From assembly GCA_018713005.1 (NCBI GenBank), contig DVFX01000049.1:1-23681 (forward strand): a DNA stretch of 23,681 nt, given 5' to 3'. This DNA is from Scatomorpha gallistercoris. GTDB taxonomy: Bacteria; Bacillota; Clostridia; Oscillospirales; Oscillospiraceae. Under the pieces are notes generated by a model that was not told the origin of the DNA, ran no database searches, and saw only the letters and a program-made list of their open reading frames with translations. Position 1 is the first letter of the stretch. Each line of letters starts with the position of its first letter. This document shows positions 12,415 to 21,229 of this stretch, piece by piece. A program made the translations under genes and the position numbers.

Positions 12415-15400
12415 CAGAACAAGCTCATCTGGCTCTCGTCGGGCAGAGAGCTCAGCGCTCCAACGCTCTTCAGCTGTTCTATATGCGCCTGGCTGAGCTT
12501 GGGGCAGGCTCGGGAGAGCTCCTCGACTGAGATAAACTCGCGTCCGCCCACGCGCGCGGCAGCCAGGTCTCGCGCCGCGGCTTCACCGAGGCCGGAGAGC
12601 GACACAAACGGCGGACGGAGCTGCCTGTCGCCTACAATGAGGAACTTGCTCTCGTCGCTCTCGTAGAGGTCGATGGGCGCGAAGTCGAAGCCGCGCATGT
12701 AGAACTCGCACACGGCCTCGAGCGTAGTCCGCAAATCCTGCTCCTTGGCGGTGGCGTCCGGCTTGGAGTCTATCTCGTTTATCTTGCGGCGCACAAAGTC
12801 CACGCCCTGCATCATGATTGCGGCGTCGAAGGCATCCTTCTGGCTGCGGCGGTAGAAGTACGCGCTGTAGTAGGCCAGCGGGTGGTGCACCTTGAAGAAG
12901 GCGATGCGGAAGCCCATCATGACATAGGCCACGGCGTGTGCCTTCGGGAAGAGGTACTTTATCTTACGGCAGGAGTCTATGTACCAGTCGGGGACGCCGT
13001 GGTCGCGCATCTCCTGCTCCGCGCCCTCGGGCAAGCCGCGCCCTTTACGCACGGACTCCATTATCTTGAAGCTGCGCTTTGGCTCCATGCCGCGCGAGAT
13101 GAGGTAGAGCATGATGTCGTCGCGGCAGCCTATGGTGTCCTTGACGGTCGCGGTGCCGGAGAGGATGAGATCCTTAGCGTTGCCCAGCCACACGTCGGTG
13201 CCGTGGCTGTAGCCGGACAGGCGGACGAGCGTGTCAAACTGCTCTGGCTTGGTGTCCACAAGCATCTGGCGCGTAAAGCCCGTGCCGAATTCGGGGATGC
13301 CGATGGTACCGGTTTTGCCTATAATGGGGTCGTCGTCGGGCAGGCCCAGCGGCTCCGGCGTCCTGAAGATGCGGCGAGTCTCCGGGTCGTCGAGCGGTAT
13401 CTTGCGCACGTCGACGCCGGTCATGTCCTCGAGCATCTTGAGCATGGTCGGGTCATCGTGGCCCAGCTCATCGAGCTTGAGGAGGTTCGCCTCCATGCTG
13501 TGGTATTCAAAGTGGGTCGTGATTATGCCGCTGCCCGGGTCGTCGGCCGGGTGCTGCACGGGGCAGAAGTCCTCGACCTCCATGTCCTGCGGTATGACGA
13601 CGAGGCCGCCGGGGTGCTGGCCCGTAGTGCGCTTGACGCCGACGAGGCCCATGGCCAGGCGGCTCTCCTCGGCCTTGGAGACATGCTGGTTGTGCTCCTC
13701 CAGGTATTTGAGGACGTAGCCGTAGGCCGTCTTTTCGGCCAGAGTGCCGATTGTGCCGGCGCGGAAAACGTGATCGGAGCCGAAGAGCTCTTCTGTGTAC
13801 TTGTGGGCCTTGGCCTGATATTCGCCGGAGAAGTTGAGGTCTATATCCGGCACCTTGTCGCCGCCGAAGCCCAGGAAGGTCTCGAAGGGTATGTCGAAAC
13901 CCTCCTTGCGCATCTTGGTGCCGCACTCGGGGCAGTCGGCGTCGGGCATATCCGCGCCGCAGCCATAGCCCTTACCAGCCTCAAAATCCGTGTGGTGGCA
14001 CTTGGGGCAAACGTAGTGCGGGGGCAGGCTGTTGACCTCCGTGATGCCGGACATGTACGCAACTATACTTGAGCCGACGCTGCCTCTGCTGCCGACGAGG
14101 TAGCCGTGGGCGTTGGAGTCCGCGACCAGCTTCTGGGCAGACATGTATATGACGTCGTAGTGGCGCGAGAGTATGTCGTGCAGCTCGGTCTCCACGCGCT
14201 CTGTGACTATTGCGGGCGGGTTGTCGCCGTATATCTCGTGCATCCTGCCGTAGACCAGGTCCTTAAGCTGGCCGTCCGAGTTCTCTATCTTCGGCGGGAA
14301 GAGGCCGTCGGGCAGGAGCTGGATGTCCTCGCACATGTCGGCGATCTTGTTCGTGTTGGTCACGACGGCGTCGTAGCAATCGCGTTTGCCGAGATAGGCG
14401 AACTCATCCAACATTTCGTCCGTCGTGCGGAAGTACAGCGGGTTCGGCCTGTCCGCGTCGGAGAACTTCTTGGCCGAGAGCAATATGCGGCGGTAAATCT
14501 CGTCCTTCGCGTCCAGGAAGTGGACGTCGCCGGTGGCCACGACGGGCTTGCCCAGCTCGCGGGCAAGCTTCACTATGCGGCGGTTCAGCTCCCGCAGGCC
14601 CTCGTCGTCGCGCACGGTGCCGTTTTCAACGAGGAAGCGGTTGTTGGCCAGCGGCATTATCTCGAAGTAGTCGTAGAAGCTCGCTATGTTCTTGAGCTCG
14701 CGCTCGTTAGTTCCGCGCAACACGGCGTCGAACACCTCGCCTGCCTCGCAGGCCGAGCCTATGATTATGCCCTCGCGGTGCTGCATCAGCAGGCTCTTGG
14801 GGATAATCGGGTTGCGCGAGTAGTGCTTCAGGTAGCTGGCGGAGATGAGCTTGTATAGGTTCTTCTGCCCTACCTTGTTCTTTATCAAAAGGCTGATGTG
14901 CCGTACCTTACGGCTGCCGGAGCCCGAGAGCTTGCCCATGACGTCGTTCACGTCGCTGAGCTTTTCCGCCCCCTGGTTGTGCAGCATGGGGATAAACTTC
15001 TCCATCATGCGCGCGACGACCTCCGCATCGTCGAAAGCGCGGTGGTGATTGAACTCCGGCAGTCCCAGGTGCTTGCTGACTATGTCCAGCTTGTGCCGCC
15101 TGAGCTCCGGCAGCAGGCGCTGCGCGAGGATGAGCGTGTCCACGACGACGGGGTTGAACTCTATGCCGCTGCGCTCGCATGCAGCGGCCATGAAGCCCGT
15201 GTCGAAGGTCGCATTGTGCGCGATTATCGGCCGCCCGCCGCAGAAGTCCATGAAGGCGCGCATCGCCTCGCCCTCGTCCGGAGCATTCTCGACGTCGCTG
15301 TCCTTTATCCCGGTCAGCTCTGTTATATTCGCCGGGATGTGCATATGCGGGTTGACAAAGGTGCTGAAGGTGTCGATTACGCGCCCGCCGGAGAAGAGCA

Positions 15401-16367
15401 CGGCGCCTATCTCCGTGAGCCTGTCGCTGGCCGCAGAGAGACCCGTTGTCTCGACGTCAAAAGCCACGAACTCTGCCGTAAGCGGCAAATCGCTCTCGCC
15501 GCGAACGGCGTTGCCGGTGTCAACATCGTTTACATAATATCCTTCGAGACCATAGATTATCTTGACTCCGTATTTTTTGCCGGCCTTCATCATTTCGGGG
15601 TAGGCCTGAGCCGTGCCGTGGTCCGTGACCGCAACGGCCTTCATGCCCCAGGCGGCGGCCTGCTCGACTACCTTGGCCGGGTCGGGCAGGGCGTCAAGCG
15701 TGGAATAGCGGGTGTGCAGATGCAGCTCCACGCGCTTGTCCCCTTCCGCCAAATCTGGCCTCATTTTCCGCTCCGCCACTGAGATGGAATAGGGTTCTAT
15801 GACCATATCTCCATAAAACTTGTCAAAGTCGGGCTTGCCGCGCACAGTGACGTACATGCCCTCCTTAATCTTGCCGAGCACACTCGCGTCCTCGCCTCGG
15901 GCGATGAACTTGTTGACGTGAACGGAACCCGTATAGTCGGTCATATCAAAGCTCAGCACACTCGCGCCTCGCTTTTGTATCTCGCGGTTGCTGACGGCGA
16001 AAATCTCGCCCTCGATGGTGACGAAGCCGCTCTCAAGGTTTACATAACCTATTTCCTCTATTTTGCCCGGCTTGATGGGCTTGCCGTACAGCAGCTTGCC
16101 GCCCTTGCTCTCGCTCTTCTGCTTCTGGGGCTGGAGCTTGGGGCACTCGGCATTGAGCGTAACGCGCAGCAGGCCGTACTGTGTGCGCAGGCTGCTCTCT
16201 ATCGCGCCTATTTCGGCGGGCGCGACGGTTTTGGCGAAACGCGCGTCTATTGTCATGCTGCGCTCGTCCTCGTCGACAACCACACTCTCAACCTCGGCCT
16301 TGTCCAATCCTCCGGCGCTGGTCACCAGCGGCTCGCAGCCGGGAAATATGGTCAGAAACGGTATCAC
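12414..16367 (-). CDS. polC: DNA polymerase III alpha subunit, PolC type
   Basis: This is the replicative polymerase of low-GC Gram-positive bacteria. It has 1317 residues. Domains in order: short N-terminal segment (1-75), OB fold (about 105-200), PHP domain (HLHTRYS at 215-221, VTDHG) interrupted by a DEDDh proofreading exonuclease (FDVETTGL with D304/E306, HNATFD 384-389, HHRAFDDAE), then the palm with PDIDLNF (D841, D843) and LKLDELGH (D966). A zinc-ribbon-like cluster lies at C787, C790, C803, C812 and C815. The C-terminus is QMSLF, the sliding-clamp-binding pentapeptide. Bacillus PolC is about 1437 residues; the deficit lies in the N-terminal domains. The start is GTG at 16367, overlapping the ispG stop by four bases, with a GAGGTG site just upstream. 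Confidence 0.97.
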   Translation of the reverse strand: MIPFLTIFPGCEPLVTSAGGLDKAEVESVVVDEDERSMTIDARFAKTVAPAEIGAIESSLRTQYGLLRVTLNAECPKLQPQKQKSESKGGKLLYGKPIKPGKIEEIGYVNLESGFVTIEGEIFAVSNREIQKRGASVLSFDMTDYTGSVHVNKFIARGEDASVLGKIKEGMYVTVRGKPDFDKFYGDMVIEPYSISVAERKMRPDLAEGDKRVELHLHTRYSTLDALPDPAKVVEQAAAWGMKAVAVTDHGTAQAYPEMMKAGKKYGVKIIYGLEGYYVNDVDTGNAVRGESDLPLTAEFVAFDVETTGLSAASDRLTEIGAVLFSGGRVIDTFSTFVNPHMHIPANITELTGIKDSDVENAPDEGEAMRAFMDFCGGRPIIAHNATFDTGFMAAACERSGIEFNPVVVDTLILAQRLLPELRRHKLDIVSKHLGLPEFNHHRAFDDAEVVARMMEKFIPMLHNQGAEKLSDVNDVMGKLSGSGSRKVRHISLLIKNKVGQKNLYKLISASYLKHYSRNPIIPKSLLMQHREGIIIGSACEAGEVFDAVLRGTNERELKNIASFYDYFEIMPLANNRFLVENGTVRDDEGLRELNRRIVKLARELGKPVVATGDVHFLDAKDEIYRRILLSAKKFSDADRPNPLYFRTTDEMLDEFAYLGKRDCYDAVVTNTNKIADMCEDIQLLPDGLFPPKIENSDGQLKDLVYGRMHEIYGDNPPAIVTERVETELHDILSRHYDVIYMSAQKLVADSNAHGYLVGSRGSVGSSIVAYMSGITEVNSLPPHYVCPKCHHTDFEAGKGYGCGADMPDADCPECGTKMRKEGFDIPFETFLGFGGDKVPDIDLNFSGEYQAKAHKYTEELFGSDHVFRAGTIGTLAEKTAYGYVLKYLEEHNQHVSKAEESRLAMGLVGVKRTTGQHPGGLVVIPQDMEVEDFCPVQHPADDPGSGIITTHFEYHSMEANLLKLDELGHDDPTMLKMLEDMTGVDVRKIPLDDPETRRIFRTPEPLGLPDDDPIIGKTGTIGIPEFGTGFTRQMLVDTKPEQFDTLVRLSGYSHGTDVWLGNAKDLILSGTATVKDTIGCRDDIMLYLISRGMEPKRSFKIMESVRKGRGLPEGAEQEMRDHGVPDWYIDSCRKIKYLFPKAHAVAYVMMGFRIAFFKVHHPLAYYSAYFYRRSQKDAFDAAIMMQGVDFVRRKINEIDSKPDATAKEQDLRTTLEAVCEFYMRGFDFAPIDLYESDESKFLIVGDRQLRPPFVSLSGLGEAAARDLAAARVGGREFISVEELSRACPKLSQAHIEQLKSVGALSSLPDESQMSLF

Positions 16368-17428
16368 CTGCCCACCTCGCCCTCAATAAGTTCTATCAGC
16401 GAGTCCGCAAGGGCGTCCTCGCTCACACGGCGGATAATCTCGCCCTTCTTGAACAGCAGGCCGCAGCCCTTGCCGCCCGCTATGCCGTAGTCGGCCTCGC
16501 GCGCCTCGCCGGGCCCGTTGACCACGCAGCCCATGACCGCGACGGTGATGTCGGCCTTACATCCGGACAGGCGCTCCTCGACCTCGTGCGCCAGGGATAT
16601 GAGGTCAATCTGCGTGCGCCCGCAGGTCGGGCAGGACACAAAACGCACTCCGCCCTTTCTCAGCCCCGCAGCCTTGAGTATGGCCATTCCGGCCTTTACT
16701 TCCTCCACCGGGTCTGCAGTAAGCGAGACGCGGATGGTGTCGCCTATGCCCTCCATTAGCAGCGTCCCTATACCCACTGCGGAGCTCACCGTGCCCTGAT
16801 AGGCCGTACCGGTCTCCGTCACGCCCAGGTGCAGCGGGTACGGCAGCACCTCCGAAGCGAGGCGATAGGCCTCCACGGTCAGCGGCACACTGCTGCTCTT
16901 GAGCGAGATGCAGATATCGTCGAAACCGCAGTCGTTGAGCAGCCGGATGTGTCCCTTCGCGCTCTCCACCAGTGCCTCGGCGGTCGGATGGCCGTACTTT
17001 TCAAGCAGCGGCTTTTCCAGACTCCCCCCGTTTACGCCGATGCGTATGGGTATCTTATGTAAACTGCACTCTCTCGCCACGGCGGCCACTTTGTCCTTGC
17101 CGCCGATGTTGCCGGGGTTGATGCGTATCTTGTCTATGCCGCGCGCGGCAGCCTCTAGCGCCAAGCGGTAGTCGAAGTGTATGTCCGCGACGAGAGGTAT
17201 GTCCCCCACCTGCTCTTTTATCTCGGATATGGCCTTCGCGGCCTCCATATCCGGCACAGCCAGGCGCACAATGTCGCATCCGGCGGCGCGCAGTCGCTTT
17301 ATCTGCCCGACGGCGGCCGGCACGTCCGAAGTGCGCACGTTACACATCGACTGTACGGAAACGGCAGCGCCCCCGCCTATGGGGACGCCGCCTGCTATAA
17401 TCTGTCTTGTATTATCTCTCTTTGTCAT
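16364..17428 (-). CDS. ispG: 4-hydroxy-3-methylbut-2-enyl diphosphate synthase
   Basis: The 354-residue protein performs the reductive ring opening of MEcPP to HMBPP, the penultimate step of the MEP isoprenoid pathway. The N-terminal TIM barrel includes VQSMCNVRTSD, VADIHFDYRLAL and KIRINPGNIGG. The iron-sulfur domain shows the [4Fe-4S] ligands C266 and C269 (SCPTCGR), C301 (MGCVVNGPGE) and E308, matching the E. coli C270/C273/C305/E312 set. No plant-type insert is present. A GAGG site lies eight bases before the ATG. The gene follows rseP by 23 bases and overlaps polC by four. It works with dxr, two genes upstream, to supply precursors for undecaprenyl phosphate. Confidence 0.97.
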   Translation of the reverse strand: MTKRDNTRQIIAGGVPIGGGAAVSVQSMCNVRTSDVPAAVGQIKRLRAAGCDIVRLAVPDMEAAKAISEIKEQVGDIPLVADIHFDYRLALEAAARGIDKIRINPGNIGGKDKVAAVARECSLHKIPIRIGVNGGSLEKPLLEKYGHPTAEALVESAKGHIRLLNDCGFDDICISLKSSSVPLTVEAYRLASEVLPYPLHLGVTETGTAYQGTVSSAVGIGTLLMEGIGDTIRVSLTADPVEEVKAGMAILKAAGLRKGGVRFVSCPTCGRTQIDLISLAHEVEERLSGCKADITVAVMGCVVNGPGEAREADYGIAGGKGCGLLFKKGEIIRRVSEDALADSLIELIEGEVGR

Positions 17429-17451
17429 ATGCTCAGCCTCATAATATTATG

Positions 17452-18513
17452 TCAACTTATCAATCTCGAGATATCGTTATACATCACCACGACCATGAGC
17501 CCGAGCAGCGCCACGAATCCGGCTGTGTGGACATAGCCCTCATAGCGTGCGGGGATACTGCGGCGGGTGAAAAGGCGGACGACGGCGTTAATCAGCACGA
17601 AGAGCACGCGGCCGCCGTCAAGCGCCGGTATGGGCAGCATGTTCATGACTGCCAGGTTTATGGCTATGAAGGACACGAGGTAGAGCACATCCATGATGGC
17701 CACGCCCACGCCCTCGCTCTCTGCGGTCTGGCTGCCGACATCGTTTATCATACCCACGATGCCTACCACGCCCGCCATGTCATCCAGTCCAACCAGGCCG
17801 CTCACCAGGTCGCTCAGCGCGAGCCAGACCTGGCGTACGAAGTCTATCGTGGTATACCAGCTGTATTTGAGGATGTTGCCGAGGTTGGCCTCGTCTACAG
17901 TGAAGTTGATGCCGTAGAGCATCGAACCGTCGGCCTGCTCATACGGCTCCATCTTCAGGCCGTTGAGCTCGACCTTCTCGCCGTCGCGTATTACTACGAC
18001 GTCGTAGCTGGTATCTGCGCTGCGGCTCAGGAAAAGGTTGAAGTTTCCGGTAAAGTATATTCTGTGGCCGTCGACGGAGTATATCTCGTCGCCAACCTGC
18101 AGGGAATCCTCCCCGCCGTATGGGTTGGGGTTGTTCTCGGCAAAGCCGGAGATTACCGGCGCGTTGAAGCCCGCAACCTGAGAGAAGATGATGAGCACGA
18201 GGACAAACCCGAGCAGGAAGTTCATAAAGCTGCCCGCGGAGAGGATGATTATCTTCTTCCAAGCGTTCTGTTTCGTAAAGCATCCGGGGTCGTCGGTCTC
18301 CTCGTCCTCGCCCTCCATTGCGCAGTAGCCGCCGATGGGCAGGCAGCGGAGCGCGTACAGCGTCTCGCCCTTCTGCCGCTTGAATATCGCCGGGCCCATG
18401 CCTATGGAGAATTCGTTGACCTTCACGCCCAGGGTTTTGGCCGCGATGAAGTGGCCGAACTCGTGTATACCTATCAGGACGCCGAAGGCTATAATTGCGA
18501 TGACTATGAACAT
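17452..18513 (-). CDS. rseP: Site-2 intramembrane zinc metalloprotease (RseP/RasP family)
   Basis: The 353-residue M50 protease cuts membrane-embedded substrates such as anti-sigma factors and leftover signal peptides. The first membrane helix carries the zinc site H-E-F-G-H (17-21). RCLPIGGYCAMEGEDEE is the conserved beta-loop. One PDZ domain spans about 120-200 (LQVGDEIYSVDG). The second active-site helix has NMLPIPALDGGR, with D299 as third zinc ligand. Other hydrophobic segments lie near 93-112 and 325-345. It is somewhat shorter than Bacillus RasP (about 420). The ATG shares a base with the dxr stop (TGATG). The membrane sigma partner at 1982-2581 could be one of its substrates, but that is only a guess. 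Confidence 0.95.
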   Translation of the reverse strand: MFIVIAIIAFGVLIGIHEFGHFIAAKTLGVKVNEFSIGMGPAIFKRQKGETLYALRCLPIGGYCAMEGEDEETDDPGCFTKQNAWKKIIILSAGSFMNFLLGFVLVLIIFSQVAGFNAPVISGFAENNPNPYGGEDSLQVGDEIYSVDGHRIYFTGNFNLFLSRSADTSYDVVVIRDGEKVELNGLKMEPYEQADGSMLYGINFTVDEANLGNILKYSWYTTIDFVRQVWLALSDLVSGLVGLDDMAGVVGIVGMINDVGSQTAESEGVGVAIMDVLYLVSFIAINLAVMNMLPIPALDGGRVLFVLINAVVRLFTRRSIPARYEGYVHTAGFVALLGLMVVVMYNDISRLIS

Positions 18514-19658
18514 CAGGTATAGTGCTCCTTTATAAACTCTCGCGCCTCCCTGTCCGAGGCGAGGATGTCCTCAAGCGAGGGCTCCGCTATAAACTCTATG
18601 TCGGAGAGCGCCGCGGAAACACTCTCGTATATCTCATTATACCCCAGACGGTGCGACAAAAACAGCGCGACCGCCGCCTCGTTGGCCGCAGACATGACCG
18701 CCGGGGCATTTCCGCCGCGCCGGGCGCAGTCTATCGCCAGCTTGAGGCAGGGCATGAGCTCGTAGTCGGGTTTCATGAAGTGCAGGCCGCTCATCGCCGT
18801 GAGGTCGAGCCTGTCCGCATCGGACACGCATCTCTCCGGCCAGGTGAGGGCGTACTGAATGGGCAGGGACATGTCCGGCACACCGAGCTGGGCTATGACC
18901 GTGCCGTCTATGAGCTCCACCGCAGAGTGCACCACGCTCTCTGGGTGGATTAGCACCTCTATGTCATCCGGCGTCACGCCGAAGAGGTGCATCGCCTCGA
19001 TAAATTCGAGGCCCTTGTTCATCATTGTGGCCGAGTCGACGCTTATCTTTGCGCCCATCGACCAGTTGGGGTGTTTTACCGCCTGCTCGGGCGTAACCGA
19101 GGCGGTCTGCTCGCGCGTCCAGCCCCTGAAGGGTCCGCCGGAGCCTGTGAGCAGTATCTTCTTCAGCTCGCCGCGCCTGCCGTTGATGCACTGGAAGATG
19201 GCGCTGTGCTCGCTGTCTACGGGGACTATCTCCGCGCCGGTCTCCTTTGCGCGGCGCATGACTATGCTGCCGGCGCAGACAAGCGTCTCCTTGTTGGCCA
19301 ACGCAATACGCTTTTTCCCGGCGATGGCGTCGAGCGTAGGGCGCAGGCCGACGGCGCCGGACACGGCGGTGACGACGCAGTCTGTGTCACGCCAGGTCGC
19401 GGCGAGGCGCAGCCCCTCCTCCCCCGCCGGGCCGACGGTGATGTCCGTGCCCGCGAGAGCGCTTCTGAGTTTTTCGGCCGCCTCCGTATCCGAGGCGGCG
19501 GCGTATTCGGGTTTGAACTCCTCTATCTGCTTGAGCAGGAGCTCCACGTTTTTGTTCGTCGTGAGCGCCGTGACGCGGATGCCGCGCGCGCGGCAGACGG
19601 CTATGCTCTGGCGGCCTATAGAGCCGGTGGAACCGAGTATTGCAGTGGATTTGACCAT
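18513..19658 (-). CDS. dxr: 1-deoxy-D-xylulose 5-phosphate reductoisomerase
   Basis: This is the first committed enzyme of the MEP pathway, converting DXP to MEP with NADPH and a divalent metal. The start chosen is ATG 19658, giving 381 residues. It has GAGG eight bases upstream, and the glycine-rich ILGSTGSIG begins at residue 7. The open frame extends upstream into cdsA, but that part is unrelated. Metal ligands are D148 and E150 (VDSEHSA) and E218 (NKGLEF). ANKETLV, LTGSGGPFR, and the HPNWSMGAKIS and VDSATMMNKG blocks are all intact. It lies 17 bases after cdsA and is coupled to rseP. The standard fosmidomycin-target residues are present by eye. Confidence 0.97.
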   Translation of the reverse strand: MVKSTAILGSTGSIGRQSIAVCRARGIRVTALTTNKNVELLLKQIEEFKPEYAAASDTEAAEKLRSALAGTDITVGPAGEEGLRLAATWRDTDCVVTAVSGAVGLRPTLDAIAGKKRIALANKETLVCAGSIVMRRAKETGAEIVPVDSEHSAIFQCINGRRGELKKILLTGSGGPFRGWTREQTASVTPEQAVKHPNWSMGAKISVDSATMMNKGLEFIEAMHLFGVTPDDIEVLIHPESVVHSAVELIDGTVIAQLGVPDMSLPIQYALTWPERCVSDADRLDLTAMSGLHFMKPDYELMPCLKLAIDCARRGGNAPAVMSAANEAAVALFLSHRLGYNEIYESVSAALSDIEFIAEPSLEDILASDREAREFIKEHYT

Positions 19659-19675
19659 AATTTCGGCCTCGATTC

Positions 19676-20491
19676 TTACGCCAGTACGGCGGTTATTATG
19701 AGGTAATACGCCGGGGATACGAATAACACGCTGTCGAACCTGTCCAGCACGCCGCCGTGCCCGGGAAATATCGCGCCGTAGTCCTTGATGCCGAACTCGC
19801 GCTTTATAACGGAGAAGCTCAAGTCGCCTATCTGGCCGAGCAGGCTGCCCACAAGGCCGAGGACAATTATCATCGCCCAACCCAGGTCCAGGGACACGGT
19901 TGCCTTTACAACCAGATGGTAGATTATCATGCCCACAACGCTGCCGATGAATCCGCCTATGCTGCCCTCAACTGTCTTATTGGGACTGACATGGGGGCAG
20001 AGCTTGTGCTTACCCAGCGCGCGGCCCATGAAGTACGCGCCAGTGTCGCTCATGAACGCGCCCACCAGCGGCGCGAGGGCCAGCGCCGCGCCGGCGTCGC
20101 GCAGCAGCGCGAGGCTTGCAAAGCCGGCGGGCAGGAGCGTAGCGGAGAGGATACCCGCCGCGAGCGTGGCAAAGCCCAGCTGCTTCTCCTTGCCGTGCGT
20201 GAAGATAGCGGTCAAAAAGCCGTAGAGCACCACGGCGAACAGCCCCGCCATGAGCCATATGGGCGATATGCCGAGCTGTCTCGCGCCCAGCGCGCCGGTC
20301 ATTGCGGCGGCGAGCACCGGCATAGCGGGCAGGAGCTCCCATTCTTCGTCGCCCACGGCGTGCATGAGCTCGTAGCTGGCGACGGCGGCGAGAGCCGCGC
20401 ACATGGCGAGCGTAGCCCAGCTCGGTGCGGCAAGCAGTATAAGCAGCAGCACGGGTATGCCGACGGCGGCGAAGATTATCCTGGTTTTCAT
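19676..20491 (-). CDS. cdsA: Phosphatidate cytidylyltransferase
   Basis: This 271-residue, multi-spanning membrane enzyme makes CDP-diacylglycerol from phosphatidate and CTP, the branch point for phospholipids. The family signature is complete near the C-terminus (about 227-253): S-V-I-K-R, then K-D-Y-G, then P-G-H-G-G-V-L-D-R-F-D. DTGAYFMGRALGKHKL, the P-N-K-T-V-E-G-S segment and several hydrophobic helices upstream also fit. The start overlaps the uppS stop (ATGA), so the two lipid-pathway genes are translationally coupled. Confidence 0.96.
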   Translation of the reverse strand: MKTRIIFAAVGIPVLLLILLAAPSWATLAMCAALAAVASYELMHAVGDEEWELLPAMPVLAAAMTGALGARQLGISPIWLMAGLFAVVLYGFLTAIFTHGKEKQLGFATLAAGILSATLLPAGFASLALLRDAGAALALAPLVGAFMSDTGAYFMGRALGKHKLCPHVSPNKTVEGSIGGFIGSVVGMIIYHLVVKATVSLDLGWAMIIVLGLVGSLLGQIGDLSFSVIKREFGIKDYGAIFPGHGGVLDRFDSVLFVSPAYYLIITAVLA

Positions 20492-21228
20492 TTCTTTATT
20501 CCCCCAAAGCGCCGGTCGCGGCGCTGAAACTCGGCGATTGCGGCGTCTATGTCCTCGCTGGTGAAGTCAGGCCAGAGCACGTCTGTGAAGATGAGCTCAC
20601 TGTACGCGCTCTCCCACATGAGGAAGTTGGAAAGACGCATTTCCCCGCCCGGGCGGATTATCAAATCCGGGTCGGGTATTCCGGCGGAGAACATGTAGTT
20701 TGAAAAGCTCTCCTCCGTGAGCGTGGATACCTTACCGGCCTTGTAATCCTCGGCGAAGCGCATGGCGGCACGGACAATCTCGTCACGCCCGCCGTAGTTG
20801 AGGCAGACGTTGGCCTGGAAGCCCTCGTAGTGTGTGGAGATATCCGCCGTCTCGTCTATGAGGTCACGCAGGTTCTTTGGCAATATTTCTGGGTCGCCGA
20901 GTATCTTGAGACGGATGTGGTCGCGCTCCATCGTGTCCACGGCCTCGCGCAGATATTTGCCAAGCAGGCCCATGATGGCGTCGACCTCCTCGCGCGGGCG
21001 CTTCCAGTTCTCCGTAGAGAAGGCGTAGACCGTGAGGTAGTCTATTCCTATGTTCTTGCAGTATGTGGCGATGCGCCGGAAGGTCTCGGCGCCCGCAGCG
21101 TGGCCGGCGGTGCGGGGCAGGCCTCGCCTTTTGGCCCAGCGGCCGTTGCCGTCGAGTATTATCGCAATATGGCGGGGGAGGTTTGCTGCCCCCTCCCCCG
21201 CCGCAGTAGCACTTTTAAACAGAGCCAT
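20488..21228 (-). CDS. uppS: Isoprenyl transferase (undecaprenyl diphosphate synthase)
   Basis: The 246-residue cis-prenyltransferase adds isopentenyl units to farnesyl diphosphate, giving the C55 carrier for peptidoglycan and wall polymers. Conserved blocks are IAIILDGNGRWA with the key D26, GHAAGAE, TVYAFSTENWKRP, NVCLNYGGRDEI, and the pyrophosphate-binding region near the C-terminus. The last reads RPGGEMRLSNFLMW (from residue 192), where the family usually has R-T-S/G-G-E. This small change should not abolish activity. A one-base gap separates it from frr. It uses isoprenoid precursors made through dxr and ispG in the same operon. Confidence 0.96.
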   Translation of the reverse strand: MALFKSATAAGEGAANLPRHIAIILDGNGRWAKRRGLPRTAGHAAGAETFRRIATYCKNIGIDYLTVYAFSTENWKRPREEVDAIMGLLGKYLREAVDTMERDHIRLKILGDPEILPKNLRDLIDETADISTHYEGFQANVCLNYGGRDEIVRAAMRFAEDYKAGKVSTLTEESFSNYMFSAGIPDPDLIIRPGGEMRLSNFLMWESAYSELIFTDVLWPDFTSEDIDAAIAEFQRRDRRFGGIKK

Positions 21229-21229
21229 G

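Noticed and set aside
12882..14072. Long plus-strand frame inside polC
   Set aside because: It is the opposite-strand shadow of a GC-rich gene; all polymerase motifs are in the minus-strand frame.
19659..19880. N-terminal extension of dxr into cdsA
   Set aside because: The 74 extra residues are Arg-rich out-of-frame cdsA sequence; the glycine-rich NADPH motif begins normally after ATG 19658.
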